Assembly (NCBI GenBank): GCA_036583965.1
Contig: JAZBQD010000034.1
Span: 7,390,540 to 7,454,539 of the forward strand
Source: Prunella strophiata
Taxonomy: Eukaryota > Chordata > Aves > Passeriformes > Prunellidae
DNA length: 64,000 nt
Direction: 5' to 3'
A model generated the notes under the pieces. That model saw only the letters and a program-made list of their open reading frames with translations. It did not search any database and was not told where the DNA came from. The position numbers and the translations under genes were made by a program. Within the stretch, counting starts at the first letter, position 1; the number at the start of each line of letters is the position of its first letter. Positions 11,622 through 23,950 of this stretch are shown here, piece by piece.

Positions 11622-12149
11622 AAATTGACTTTATAAGCTGCATGACAGGTTACTTAAGGTACTTGATATCATTTTGCTACTCCCAAGGCATTTCAAAGGT
11701 ACCCATCTCACAAAATCTGACTTCTTACAGGCCAGGGAGCTTTTAATCTCTACAAGATTCTGGTAAGCAGAAGGGTTAAATATTCATTGCCAGCAACACT
11801 TATGGAAATGCTGAGGAAGTCAGAGCCAGGACCAAAGGCAGATTTCAGAGGAATTCTCTAAAACACCAGCTACAAACATTACAAAGTTCACCAGCACTTG
11901 CTGTCAAATCCAAGCTGCTTTTGGGCAAGGCAGAATCCTGCAAATAAACCATTTGCAGCTGTAAAAAGCAGTGCTGCTTGCTCCAGAGAGTATTCTTTCC
12001 AAAAACCAGAATGATTTACAAACATTATCGTCAAAAGTGAATGAAAAGGAAATACAGTGCCTGAGAGAATAATTTTTGCACAATTAGTCCCGTTTGTGCA
12101 AATATTTACAGTCAAGATTAATATTACACACACAGTCCCACTCAAAGGT

Positions 12150-12480
12150 GATGAATGTACTCACCATTTATTGTTTTGCACTGCCTTCAGGGTCTGAAAC
12201 ATTAATTGGCATGAGAAAAGTCCTGATGTTTATAAGCTTTTGGAAATGCTGATAACCTGATAAACAAAAATGTTAAGGCAACTTCAGGAGCTAATCAAAA
12301 CCCTGGCAGGTTGGGGAAATGTCAATATTTACAGCAAGCAGCCTTTCATCAGTTAATCACTTTTAACCTTCATAAACTACGATACTATAGAGGACTTCAG
12401 GTTAATTCATGAACCCTCTATTCAATTAAGGCATTACAAAGGCAGTTACAGACAAATAAGGCTGCATGAAATAAAGTACA
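12150..12480. promoter_or_regulatory. Candidate conserved non-coding element
   Basis: High-complexity AT-rich block without simple repeats. It contains CATTTATTGTTTTGC (SOX/FOX-like), ACATTAATTGGC, CTGATAACCTGATAAAC (two GATA-like cores), GTTAATCAC, GTTAATTCATG and TTCAATTAAGGC. Several factor families in 330 bp and no coding potential fit a developmental enhancer. The homopolymer-rich DNA downstream contrasts sharply with it. Confidence 0.42.
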
Positions 12481-12804
12481 ACTGAATTTATCAGGGGAGA
12501 AACAGACCAGACAGGGAACAGAGAGCCTCAGCTTCAGTGCTTGAAAAGAAGAAGCGCTCAGTGTAATTCTAAAGAAACAGACTCAGCATCAGGTCCAAAT
12601 ATTTTATTTCACACATAAAGCACTGTACCCATACTCATGCTAATAAAGAACAGACTTGTGCCAACCCTGGTGCATGCTTTTGTTATTGCATTATAGTTCA
12701 TGAGAATTATAGTGCATAATTAAATAGAAAAAACTTGAACCTGGAATTATAAAACCGTCACCACAAACCAGCAATTCCACTTGATATGTATTAAGTCATT
12801 ACTC

Positions 12805-12893
12805 TTTTTTTTTTTTTTAGTAAGGAAAGAAAAAGGGAATCAAGGAGGAGGAAAAGGGGGGGAATAGAAGGAAAGAGAGAAAGAGAGAAAAAA
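12805..12893 (+). repeat. T14 run followed by a polypurine tract
   Basis: Fourteen Ts (12805-12818) are followed by about 74 bases that are almost entirely A and G, broken only by a few pyrimidines near 12821, 12840-12841 and 12866. Strand asymmetry of this kind can form triplex DNA and stall replication. It gives rise to the spurious Phe/Lys-rich frames on both strands. Confidence 0.85.
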
Positions 12894-13001
12894 TTCTTTT
12901 CCTTGTAAATCATTAAAAATGCATGAAGGTTTAAAGCATGCCAGAAACAGCCTGTGCATTCATTTAGGAGACTACACACAAGAAAACTCGCTGCATTAAA
13001 G

Positions 13002-13028
13002 AAAAAAAAAAAAAAAAAAAAAAAAAAA
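13002..13028 (+). repeat. Poly(A) tract, 27 bp
   Basis: An uninterrupted A run follows ATTAAAG. The ATTAAA directly abuts the run, which is too close for an mRNA polyadenylation signal (usually 10-30 nt), so a retrocopy tail is not supported. Confidence 0.9.
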
Positions 13029-14569
13029 GAGATTTTTCTAAAACAAGGGAAACCAAACAAGCCATGGAGAAGACTGATGGGGTGGAAATGCTCCAGGCAG
13101 GGAGGGGCTCCCTGCTCCATCCCCTTTCCTGACCGAGAACATCGGGGGCCCTGAGCACTGCTGCATTTGTGATGCTCCAGCAGAGCTTTCTGGGTTTGAT
13201 CTTCCAGAGGAGCTAATCACAATTACAAACATATGGATTATTATTCTTGCTGTTGAGTTCAGCTTCTGCCATAGAGAAACCTCCTGGCATGAATGGGTGA
13301 TTTATTGAGCTGCAGATGGGAGCTCTCCTTGGCGCGAGGGACGCGGTCGGACACGGGAGCAGGGCCTGGGAGCAGCAGTCACAGGTTAAACCTTAAACCT
13401 CTCTTTGACTCTTCCTACCTCCTCAAGGCACTTCAGCTCAGGGCTTCCTGCTCTGTGAGAGGGAACACTTGCTGGAAATGGTGTCCCACAATGAGAATCC
13501 TGGGTTTTATATGAGTAGTTTATTGTTACGAAACGTCAGCCACCACACGCCATTAGGGGATGAGTGTCACCCTGCACAAAGCCAAGCTCCTGTGGGACAG
13601 GGTATCTGACCTTGATGTGTCACCCTGTAACTAGAGAGAGACGTCAGGAGAGAAATGGCTTTTGTTGTGTGGAGCTGATTTGTTTGGTTTTTTTAAGTTT
13701 TCTGCGTCATCCTCTTTAAATTTTTAGAGTGAATTTATTGCTCTTGAAATCCATATCCCAGGGGCCTGGGTCTGTTCAGTGCAGGGGAGAGGAGATGGGA
13801 AGCAATGCTGCAGCTTCTCCCTTCCAGTCCTGACTTGCAGTAAATGCTTGGAGATTGTTTAAAAAAGAGTAACTAAGCAGTGATCTCCATCTCTCTTGTC
13901 ACAGCAACACCAGGAGACCCCAGCCCTGCTGGTTTTCCTTTATGCTGTGCACACAGGCAGCCTGAGAGCACCATTCATCACCTGGGAGGCACCTGATAGC
14001 CAATAAAGGCTGGCCATCAGTGGCACCCCCAGCCCTACTCACCATTAAATATGTGCAGAGGGAAGGCTCTGAGCAGGATCTCAGCTCACTGAGAACCCAG
14101 CCTGTCCCCACTGTGTCCCTCACTGTTCTTTGCAGCTCTCCAGGAGCCCAAGGTGCTGCTCCATCCCAGTCCATGCTCGAGTCACCTGGTCTGGGGGCTC
14201 ACTGGTACCCTGGGATTGGGGGTAAAACATGAGGAGGAGGAGAAACACCAGACTCCATGGCTTCCCTAATGCAGGGTTTGTTGTCATCTGTGACAGAGAG
14301 GCAGAATCCCCCACTCCTGCCTGCTGAGGCCTCCTGGTGTTGGTCTGTGGGGCACCACAGGGGTGATCCAGTTTGAGGACCACCATAGCCTGGAATTTTC
14401 CAGGACTGAAATTCCCCAAGTCAGACAGAAGGGCAATCTCCTGCCTTTCTGGTTCGAGTGGGAGTTGCTGCTGTGCTGTTCTCTGCTCCTGACCAGGCAT
14501 TGCATAATGCCAGCCCTGTTGCATCCCTCTAATGATGCCATTTTCTCCATAGGCAGGAGGCAGTCAGCT

Positions 14570-14850
14570 TTTGCCTAATCAGCAATTTTCGAGCTTTTGA
14601 TTCCCACTCCTCCCCACCCCCTCTTTTTGTCAATATTCATTATAAATGCTTGAAGCCAGGGCTCCTTTTTAGCTGACTGTGCTTTCTCTGCCTCGCCCTT
14701 TCAGGTGGATGGCTGACAAGTGACCACTTCATGCACAAGGAAACTTTAAATGAATCCCAAAAGAAAGTATTTGTGTAAGAATGAAAGGGCATCCCAGGCT
14801 TCTGCTGAGTAATGGATGTGATAATAATTGTAGGGGAAAAGATCCAAACA
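14570..14850. promoter_or_regulatory. Possible conserved non-coding element
   Basis: The block holds TAATCAGCAATTTTCG, GTCAATATTCATTATAAATG and GATAATAATTG words, and a good splice-acceptor-like pyrimidine tract ending in CAG at about 14703. Without a following exon or donor I do not call a splice site. Repeats are absent. This is one of the weaker element candidates. Confidence 0.22.
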
Positions 14851-17800
14851 CTTGGGTGTTGGTTTTTCCTCTTTCTGCAGCCAGGCTCTTGATCAAAAGA
14901 TGTAAAAAGCCTGACAGTTGCTGGAGCAAGAGCTGCACTTTGATTCTGGGGCACACAGGAAGGACGGCTGCCAACCTGGGAATCAAGAAACTGGCTATTG
15001 CTCCTTTGAACTATATCAAAAGCTCATCATATTTACTTCTTCTAATTACCAAGTGAATTTATTACATGTGTAAATGAAGGGCTGGTAGCCAAGGCTGGGA
15101 GCAGATAGAAAGGGGGCACTTTGCTGGTGGCAGCCTCAGTAATGCACAGCAGCATCACAGCTGCCACCAGCCCCAGCCTCTCCCTGTGCCCTGGTTGAGG
15201 ACAATTTTGGGAGAAATTTTGGGAAAAAACTGTTCTGTTTATCCAGCATAAGCAGAACAGATGATTGGGCATACAAGCACCATATAAGCAACCCAAGACA
15301 CCCTGCCACTTGCCCTGGGACCCAGAGGAGCCACTGTTAGCCCAGCCTTGGGCCACTTTTCCCCAGGGACAGCCTCTTGTTCCTGGCAGTCTGTCAGTTT
15401 TGACGTGAGGAACAATAAAACTGCAATCAAATGCCTTCCTCCTGTGCAGGCAGCCTGGGGATCAGGTTCCCCCTGTATCTCTTACCTTCCTCCTACCACT
15501 TTGAAGGGTTTGTTCTTGAATTGTATCTGGATATCTCAGAGTGGAATTTCATTCTTCTGAGGCTTTTAAAACTAGAGCAGGTAAAGAATTAGCAAAGGAC
15601 AGGGAGCATACAGAGCAGTCTGGAGCTCACAGAGCTCTCTGTCACTACTTTAGTGGTGATGCTCTCCAGAATGTGGGAATTACCTTGGAAGGAATGGGTG
15701 GCATCTGCTTCCTTTCTGCTCCTTGAAGAACCAGAGAAGTTTTCCTTCTCAGCACAATATGGGTATAAATGTGCTAGCTGAGATCCAGCCAGCATCTTCT
15801 CACTGAGTGGCCAAAAAGGGATTTCTTGGGAAAGGGTAAAAACAATATAGGAGGGATATTGAATTTTTTCCATTTACTCCAGGTGAGCTGAAAGAAAAAA
15901 ATGTGAAAGGGCAGATCAAAGCAAAGTCCATTCCTCAGTTCTGAAGCATATTTGTGCAGAACAGAATTCTGCTGGTTTGCTTGCTAAAAGAAATAGCCTA
16001 GAAGCAGAATTAATGTATCCAGGAGTTAAATTATTGTTTTGGTTTGTGATCCAATACAGCTGACCAAGATATCTCCTTGAGCAAGCTGCTCAGATTCTGA
16101 ACACTAAGAAACTAAGTCAAATTCTCCAAATTGCTGCTGCATCCTGGCACATACCACCCTTGTGCAGCTCGGGGTATAGGAGACACCAAAGGTGCCAGCA
16201 CACACTCATGAAGCTCGTGTAAAACATCTGGAGAGGAGACATTCCCCTGCAGCAGAGCAAAGATGCTGTTTCCAGGATGCTTTTAAAGGAATCAGCAGTG
16301 CCCTACACTTGGTCCTTGCTTTCTGAATGAGATGTCCTGGCTGCTTAGCTGAGGAGACTGTCAACATGACTGATCACCCCTCACTGCCTCAGGAAAGGGC
16401 TTTTGTTTATATTTCAGGCAGACAGTTTTACTGCATTATATATGATCCTTGCAATTGTTACCACTATCTGCTTCTGCCCTAAATATAGTGCAAATGTTCC
16501 TTGCCCTTACCCTGGTGTCACTTCCATCCTTCATGCTCCCACTCCAGGTCTCTTACACCGGTTCCAGGAGTGACAAATCAGTACAAATGCATCCCTGCTC
16601 TGCAGGGCTGGGCAGGGAGGCAGCAGAGTGTGCCTGGGACATGGCTCTCCATTCACAGCCGTGCCAGGGATGCTGTGCCTTGGAGCTGAACAGAAGCTCT
16701 GATCCCGTGCAGCTCCTCTGAAAGCTTCCCATAAATATCCAAGGCTTATGCTGACAAGCTTGCATTAGATTTATACCCCCAGGACAGAGCAGTCACTTGT
16801 TCAGTCACAGAGAATGTCCCCGAGTCCCTCGCAGATTTAGTGGTGGGTAACCTGGTAACAGGGCAGAGCGTTGATCCTGCAGCCTGTGGGATTTCACTGC
16901 CTGCCTGGGGATTTTGGGAGGGGGCAGAGAGAGAAGAGGGAAGGCATTACAGAGCTGAGTTGAGAGAGAAGCCCTTGCTTACTTGCTTTGTCTGAGAACT
17001 CGCTCAGAAGCATCAAGGTGGGCTTTAGGAATGACTGAGATCACACACACAGGTTCTCTCTGTACTTCTTCTCCCTTGATGATGCTCCTGTGAAACCAGC
17101 TCACTCTGCAGGTCAGGAAAACCTGCATCCACAATTCCAGCTTTATCTCCAGCTTGTGCATCTGAAAAGGAAATGGGGTAAGTCCACACCCCTGTGCAGT
17201 ACTAAAGTCAGGAGGAACTTAGCAAACAAACCTTGGTGCATCTCAGTGTGACAGGCTGAGTAGAGCCTGTCCTCTCTCACTGTTGGCTCTGTGCCCCTGG
17301 AAGTGCCATGGACAGTAACGTGGATTTAAAAATAAAATATTCACAATCCCATGTAGGTCTGACTCACAAGGCATCCTAAGAGGAAGAACCATGTGCCACT
17401 ATGATGGAATTACTTTTAGATGCCAGCAATGTCTTGGAGGAAAGAAAAGAGGAGGTGGTGCAGCAGGGCAGCCTTGCTGCAGCAGAACAAGTCTCCATCT
17501 CCATCTCCTGCCCACAGTGGCACTGGGCACATTCAAAACTGCTTTTCAACAGACAGGTTTATATTAAGTCAGTGCCTTCCCCAAGACATGAAAACAAGAT
17601 CCAATCTTTTAAGACTTGACTGAACTGAGAATGAACAAGCTCATGTGATCATCCAGTTGTCTGTATGTGTAGGGATTTGTTCAGCAAATATTCCATAGTG
17701 AAATGCAGTAAATTCTGGGATGGAAGACAAAGAACTGTCAGCAGCAAAAAATAGCCATAGCTCACTGAAGTGCAGTTTTATCAACCTGAAATTGCAGGTT

Positions 17801-19608
17801 TCAGGGAAGGCCAGAGCTAGAACTTAGGTAGGGCACAGAAGTTAATGCTGTTCCTTTACTCACTGAATTTTACCATGGATCTGCTGTATTTTTAAAAAGA
17901 ACATGTCCCTGAAAATTTTGGTTCAACAGAAATTATTCACCAGCTGAGTTTTCCTTTGGATCTCTCCTAACCAGGCACTGGCCTGGACTAACTGGGGTTG
18001 AGTGAAGGATCCACTGAGGTTACAGCCCGAGTAAACTGAAAGTAGACAAGGGAAACACTGACCATGATGAATTCAATGGCAAGGCAGGAAAGTGCAAATG
18101 TCGGCAAGTCATTTCCTCTCTGTAATTAAGGTTCCCTGCAGAGCCACAGTAAATGCAGGATGATCCAATACCTTACAGATTTCAAATTTCCGATGGCATT
18201 AGTGCATCCAAGATGCCCTCAGATCATTTGCAGAAACAGTCCAGGCCAGTCCAGGCCTGGAAAGAAACTTGTTTCTGCAGGTGAGGGGGTAGCTGTTCCA
18301 TACAGAACTCATTAGCCACTCTGCTAAATTGCCAATTATTAATTGTTTGATCAGTGGCTCTTCAGTAAAGTTCATCTCATCTCCCAGGCTTGCTCAGGAC
18401 CAGCATTTCCTGATGGGCTCTCAGGCAGCAACCTCTGCTCTCTTGCCTCTCTTAGAGATGTTGATCTGACAGTACTCATTTTGCTGAACTTTTTGAGCTA
18501 CCATGCTGGCTAGATTTTTCCTTCCCTTGTTAATCTAAAACCAAAATAAAACAAAAACAAAAAAAAATTCCTCTTGACAGAGTGTTAAAAATAGCAAACA
18601 GAGTTTTTTAACAAATGACCCATGATGGCACATCAGTGACTGTGCTCTGTGAAAGATAAGGAGAGTCCTGGCTGCAGCTTAGAAATGCAGGCATGCTGGT
18701 GAGGGAGTGATTTCCAGCTTCTCCACAGCACCATGAAATACAAGGTCAAACTTCCTTAAAACCAGAGTAACAGGGAAGAATTTCTGTGTTTCCCATTTCT
18801 CCAGGGTAGGTAGCTCCACTTTTCCTTCAGTGCCCACCCAGAACATACACAAAGAAGCAACAGCAAATAAAAAACGTGACTGTAAAATTGAGCAGCAGGA
18901 TTTACAGCTAATAATACTTTAAACTTTTGAAAATAACTTGATCAAGTCTCAATGAGACTCCTTTGAAATAGCAAACCATCTCTTGCATGAAAATGTATTC
19001 ACCAGAGTGTAGTTAATAGCCAGCTACGAGAGACCATTTTTACCACTGAAATTGCAGCTAATTCATCATATCTCAAGGGCTGGTTTTGTTTTTTTTTCAC
19101 TGCTAACTTTCATTCCATCAATACAATTCTTTGTACAAGACAGCCCTGATAATGCAGAATAGAGCCAAGGCTTGGAGAAATAGAGAGAGGATGTGCACTC
19201 TGTGAGCCCAGAGCAAGACAGAAAAGCTGAATAACACCCAGTGCTGAGGAACATCAGCCCCCCTAAAGAAGTGGTTGCAGAGCTCTCCCCCTGCTTTGGC
19301 TGCAGCTCATTAGCTTCCAAACCTCCACAAACTTTCCTGAAATTCAGGTGAACTCTGGTGTCAAGATCACAGCTATAATTGCAGCTTTTCCCTGAACAGG
19401 GGCTGCTCAGACTTACCTGGCAGCAAACAGAAATTAGACAGAGCAGCAAGTCCCCCAGACTCCTCAGTCAGCTCACACTGAGGCAAGATCTACAATCCAG
19501 AAATAACAGGGCAAACCTGCAGTGGGGTTTATTTGTCACTGTCTCCTTTTTATAAACATTTTCTGCAAAGAAAGTTAAGGGCATGGTACATGAAACAGGA
19601 GCATAAAC
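14851..19608. other. No gene; ordinary filler
   Basis: This long stretch is GC-moderate, with CAG, CTG and CCTG words and short overlapping frames on both strands. None shows a domain or a family resemblance. A 10-bp palindrome, CCAGGCCTGG, sits at about 18251-18260 beside a second CCAGGCC copy. No transposon, RNA gene or CpG island is recognised. Confidence 0.55.
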
Positions 19609-19643
19609 AATAATATTACTTCTGAAAAATAATATTACTTCTG
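19609..19643. repeat. 19-bp tandem duplication
   Basis: AATAATATTACTTCTG occurs at 19609-19624 and again at 19628-19643, a period of 19 bp with a perfect 16-bp match. It is a simple local duplication, probably recent given the identity. Confidence 0.9.
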
Positions 19644-20640
19644 CTAAAATCAAATCATTGTCATAAGCACAGAAAAAATATGAGGAAACACCTTTTGAAA
19701 AGCACCTAAAGATCAGGAGAAGGAAAAAAAAAGAATGCTATATCCAGTTCTATTAACTTACCTAGTTTTCACACCACATGTTTAATAAATTTAAATTATT
19801 TTTTCTGATTTAAATTTTAAAACCGTCATTTTCACCAGTGCCAAATAATGATGGGAAGCACAGAGAGGTCTGCACCTTTGTGCTGGCTGCCTTGAGCATC
19901 TCAACACACAGAGCTTTTGTTACAAATCTTTGCCCCACTCATTAAAATTTGCTGTCTTGTGCTCCCTTTTTGTATACACTAATCATACCCACTCCCATAT
20001 TAACTGGGGAACAAAAAAATAGGAAAAAAACATTTGAAAAGTGAGCCAGACTGTGACACCACACACTCCAGACTCCAGCTCAGCACAGCAGCTCCAGGCC
20101 TGGGTATTCTGTGCCTGTTTGGTGGGTCCTCAGCACCTGCTGAATCAGATTAGAAATTCAGGGGAGGGGATGCATATTGAAATGCTAAAATCTTCAGCAA
20201 TTCTGGCACTGGGGAAAAAAATCCATGGGATAGGACCAATAAAAAATAAACTAGGGCACGAGAATTATTAATCTCCCTGAAGCTCAGTGAGGGCTCCCTG
20301 CCTGGCACTGCAGCCTCCAGAGGCTGCATCCCCACTGCTCTGCAGCCACACTCTGCTCACATATTTATGTGTGTGTGTTTTATCACATGCTAACATGGGA
20401 CTTTCTCTGATTTGTATACAGGATTAAAAAAAGCGAAGTTTCCATCAAACTTAGGGAAAACCTTAATGGTGATTTAAGGCAGTGAAATCTGGCTTGCCAT
20501 CAGACTGTGACAGAGCTGTATTTTTTTCTGCCAGGGTTAGGTGCTCTCTGGTGCAGCAGCATTCTTTATATTTTTTTTTTTTAACAAAGAATATATTAAT
20601 CATTTATGAAGCTGTGGAGTCTTTTCTGGACTCTGAGCAC
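19644..20640. other. No gene recognised
   Basis: AT-rich sequence at 19640-20040 contains TTTAATAAATTTAAATTATTTTTTC. The remainder is mixed, with a T11-12 run ending at 20582. No protein-like frame or repeat family is recognised. Confidence 0.5.
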
Positions 20641-20790
20641 TGTTAAAGACACAGGGTAGGCAGGAGAAGGGCAGGGAGGGAGAGCCTGGATGTGGCTGGA
20701 GCTCTGGGTCTGTCTGAGGGCAACGTCACGGCCACGTCTGGCGGGTTTGGAAACACACGTCAGCAGGATGGCCTCCAGTTTGTGCTCATG

Positions 20791-20815
20791 AATAAATTTC
20801 ACTTTGCAAAAGCAC

Positions 20816-20850
<35 letters not shown>
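20791..20850 (+). repeat. Poly(A) tract with upstream AATAAA: possible retrocopy 3' end
   Basis: AATAAA (20791-20796) is followed 20 nt later by a pure run of about 34 As (20817-20850). This is the spacing expected at the 3' end of a polyadenylated mRNA inserted by LINE machinery. The bases upstream, 20690-20790, are CpG-bearing (AACGTCACGGCCACGTCTGGCGG), but I do not recognise a parent gene or an open frame, and I found no convincing target-site duplication. The alternative is chance placement beside a simple repeat. Confidence 0.4.
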
Positions 20851-20851
<1 letters not shown>

Positions 20852-21164
20852 CCAGCAGCATCCCTGGCTGCACAGGGTAAAGCTACACAGCTTTCAGCCC
20901 ATGTGCTTAATAATATCACCTAAGGCCATGCCGTGAACACACTGTCTAGGGAGCCTTTTTGCTCATTTTTTTCCCCCCTCTCTGCCACGTTTCATCATGC
21001 TTAATAATAAAATTCAATAATTGTTAGCATGGAGATGAACCATTTTCTCTGGGAACAGCCCTGAAAAAACAGCAAGCGACGTGGAGAGGTGCTACTGCAC
21101 AAAACCCAAAAGGAATTCCCAGCCCCTGGTGCCCTCCTCTGAGCAGTTGATATCCCCAGTGCTT

Positions 21165-21440
21165 TGCATTTTACCTCGCTGTCAGAAATGTCCCTGTCTG
21201 GGGAAAAGGAGCGGCGAGGCGGCGGCTCAGCCTCGGAGCGTGCGACTGACATATATAATCTAGATTGGCTCTCCCAGGCAGACCTTTGATTGAGGAGGAA
21301 GAAGAGCAGCTGGTCAAAGTAATCTGCTCAGAGCAATTTGCATAATTTTCTCCCCCGTTTCCTCCGGCATTGTGAGCGTGTCTGGAGAGGAACACAAGCG
21401 GCAGATGCTGCGTCGCTCTGTCACAGGCTACAGCAAAGTG
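21165..21440 (-). promoter_or_regulatory. CpG-rich islet with exon-like signals on the minus strand
   Basis: In a CpG-poor window, 21213-21243 carries about eight CpGs in 30 bases. On the minus strand the order is TATATA (about 21256-21251), ATG (21252-21250), an Arg/Ser/Pro/Glu-rich frame, a pyrimidine-rich acceptor-like run ending in CAG (21198-21200), and a donor-like GAG|GTAAAA (exon edge at 21175). The plus strand beyond it, 21270-21420, has CCTTTGATTG (TCF/LEF-like), ATTTGCATAATT (octamer-like) and more CpGs. It could be a promoter, an enhancer or an unannotated first exon or microexon. Confidence 0.35.
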
Positions 21441-21530
21441 GAGAACGTGGGTCAGAATTCATCTGCTAAATATCCCCAACAGGTTAAACAGTTCTGGAGA
21501 GCTTCAGTCACAGATCTCCTTTTCAAAAGC

Positions 21531-21572
21531 TTTTTCTTTTTCTTTTTTTTTTTTCTTCTTCTTTTTCCCTTC
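21531..21572 (+). repeat. Pure pyrimidine tract, 42 bp
   Basis: Forty-two consecutive C and T bases, mostly T. It is a simple sequence just downstream of the CpG-rich islet. In plus-strand RNA it would resemble a polypyrimidine-tract protein site, but no acceptor AG-exon follows that I can support. Confidence 0.9.
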
Positions 21573-23940
21573 ACTGAGTACAAATGATTCCATTTCTCCA
21601 GCAGTTGCATGTTTCCTTTCACACTTGTGTGCTATTCAGAAAGATGCTCTTTGTGTTTCTTTATGGAGCTGGCTTCCAGGACCAAGTATTTCTTTCCCCT
21701 GCTTGGATGAAGAACCCATTACAAATGGGTTATTTGAGAACAGAAAGCCAGGCTTCTGGATTAAAAATGAATGTGCATTTAATATTAAACACAACATTTT
21801 TAATTGTGGCAAGGAAGGTTAAAAACCATCCTCTGGAGTTCCAGTTTTTATTGGGTCTGGGACACTGGTGGAAGCTGCAAATCTTGTAACTGACTCACCC
21901 ACTTCCAAAACGGGTGCCTAAAATTTGGCATCAGGTTTGTGGTCCTGCTGAGATGAAGGACTCTGTAAGAACAGCACTGATATTTACCCTGACTTTTAAA
22001 CACTTTTTTTAAGAATTACACTTTTGTAAAAAACACTTTTGTAAAAAATTACAAGGGAAGTAATTTTTTTAAGTCTTCAACAAGGTGCTTTTTCCCAAAA
22101 TTTCTTTCCAGGTAGTTGGAAGCAAATAATACTTGTTCCATCTAAATTATTTGCAGGAGTCCAGCACAGTGGGTACTAAACCCAAACCCCTAAGTGCCCA
22201 GCAGCCACAATTCCTAACCCAGGGGACACTGCCTGCAGGAAATCCCCTAAACCAGCCCCAGGGGCTCTGCTCTCACCCTCTCCCTTGCTGATTTAAAGCA
22301 AAGTTATCAGCAGAGATTGTTAATTTTTCCTTGTGAATGCTCCAAAAATCAAGTCTAAAAATCATCCAGGAAAAAACCTCAAACACATAAATTCTGTTCC
22401 TACTCTTCCCTCCTGGGAAGCTTTCCCAAAAAAAGGCAGCCACTCTGACTGAGGATGGGGATCATCTAGCAAAGCTGGGGAGGTGGCAGAACCTTCTTCA
22501 ATCAAGTAAGAGTGAAAAAGAGAAATATATTATTGAAAGGTAACCATGAGTTTAGCACTCTTGCTTCAGAGCTCCCCCAAGGGTGCCCACAGCAGGCTGA
22601 CAGCTCCCATGCTGCATCCAAGGCCACAGGGGCACAAAGGAATTTGGATTCATCCTACTCTCCAGCACTACCAGATGTCTGCTCCCTCCACAACTGGAGC
22701 TCAGACAGTGAAGCAATCCCCACCACGTCCCTGTTGGCCATCTGGGAAGCCACTGTCCCAGCAGGGGTAAAATGTCCTGTGTTGAGCAGTCCCACACTGG
22801 ATAACATCAGGCTGTGATCCAGTGGTAGGTGCCAGAAGAGGGGCCAACATCTATTTCAGACTTTGCTGAAAGCCATGGGCACGTGGTGCTGAAAACAAGT
22901 GAAATGAAGCCCACTCCAAATGGGGATTGCCACATTCACTGTTTTTCCACCATGTGTCAAAAAATAGTTTGGATTTTTTTTTTTTTTTTTATCCCTCCCC
23001 TCAACATCATCAACATCTTTTGCATGATTTCAAAAATATGGTCCTTCCTCTCTCAACTCTCTTTCACCTATGGATTTGACTCAGGGCTTTTTTAGAGATT
23101 TTTCAGGCCTTTTGAAATAAAAAGCTGGAAACAAATGGGAAAATCTCAGGCACTTCCCACCTTTGCATCTGCTCTTATTTCAGTGACCAAGTTCCTTCTG
23201 GGTGTGGATACTCAAGTCCATCCTTGATGCATGCCATTCCCTGGATGTTTTGTCTCACTTGATTTTCTGTGTCTGACATGACACCACTGGTTCCCCAGAG
23301 GTGCCAACTTGAGAAGCTTCTTGAGGGCACTGGCACCCACTGGGGAGTGTCCCTCTGACCTCCACAGGCACCTGGCAGCTCCCTGAGGTTTCTGCTCACA
23401 AGAGCAGCACTGAGCAACTCTTCTCACCCAGCTACAGACTCTGAACAGAGCTCAGCTGGAAAGAAAGAGCCAAGGCCAAGATTTCCACCATATTCCCTCT
23501 CCACTAGCACAGCAAGAGACAATGAACTTTCTGATAGCAGAAGGAGAAGCCTGGAAGCCTTATGTTACTGAATTGGGACAGGAATTTCTTCAGCCACAGA
23601 AAAACATGGAGTCTTTTGATATAGAAGGAGAAAGGACAGAAGTTTTCTTCAGACTTTTTCCTTAGTGCTCCTCCAAATCCTGCCTCTCTGAGCCAAGCCT
23701 AGCAAAGCCAGCTGCTGAAACACAGCTCCAGCCCTGGCTATCCCTCTTGGAAGGGTGAAGCCAAGCCACCTGGGCTGCACCCCCACACAGGAGATGTGAT
23801 TAATTTTTGGGCAACGAGTGATTTGTTGGCATGACAGCCATAAACAACAGACTCCATTAATTAACATTAGACCAGAGTGTCTGTGCTGTTCCTCAGTTTT
23901 GCATCCAATAGCACCTACTCTGCCCTTGTTCATCTGGAGA
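21573..23940. other. No gene; short repeats only
   Basis: A 16-bp period duplication built on ACACTTTTGTAAAAA lies at about 22017-22048, and a T17 run lies at 22974-22990. The frames at 22512-22817 (plus) and 22552-22797 (minus) overlap each other in antisense and are not protein-like. No transposon is recognised. Confidence 0.5.
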
Positions 23941-23950
23941 ATATCCCAGA

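Larger units (their letters stand above)
8712..12149. other. No gene; filler with homopolymer tracts
   Basis: The stretch is CAG/CTG-rich filler with T-rich runs at about 9569-9621, a long poly(A) at 10258-10293, A tracts at 10725-10737 and 11243-11257, and a TA repeat at 11606-11621 (the 36-bp poly(A) and the TA repeat have their own entries). Frames on both strands are under 90 codons and unrecognised. AT-rich sequence at 10950-11220 is non-repetitive and could be a weak regulatory block, but nothing specific supports that. Confidence 0.55.
12481..14569. other. No gene; filler with a small CpG cluster
   Basis: Besides the homopolymer tracts listed separately, a small CpG-containing patch lies at 13332-13358 (GGCGCGAGGGACGCGGTCGG), and scattered CpGs follow near 13530-13550. 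It is too short for a CpG island. The frame at 14120-14524 (minus, 134 codons) overlaps two other frames and looks like chance. Confidence 0.5.

Noticed and set aside
14690..14710. Good splice-acceptor-like tract ending in CAG
   Set aside because: It has no open exon with a donor downstream. Such tracts are common by chance.
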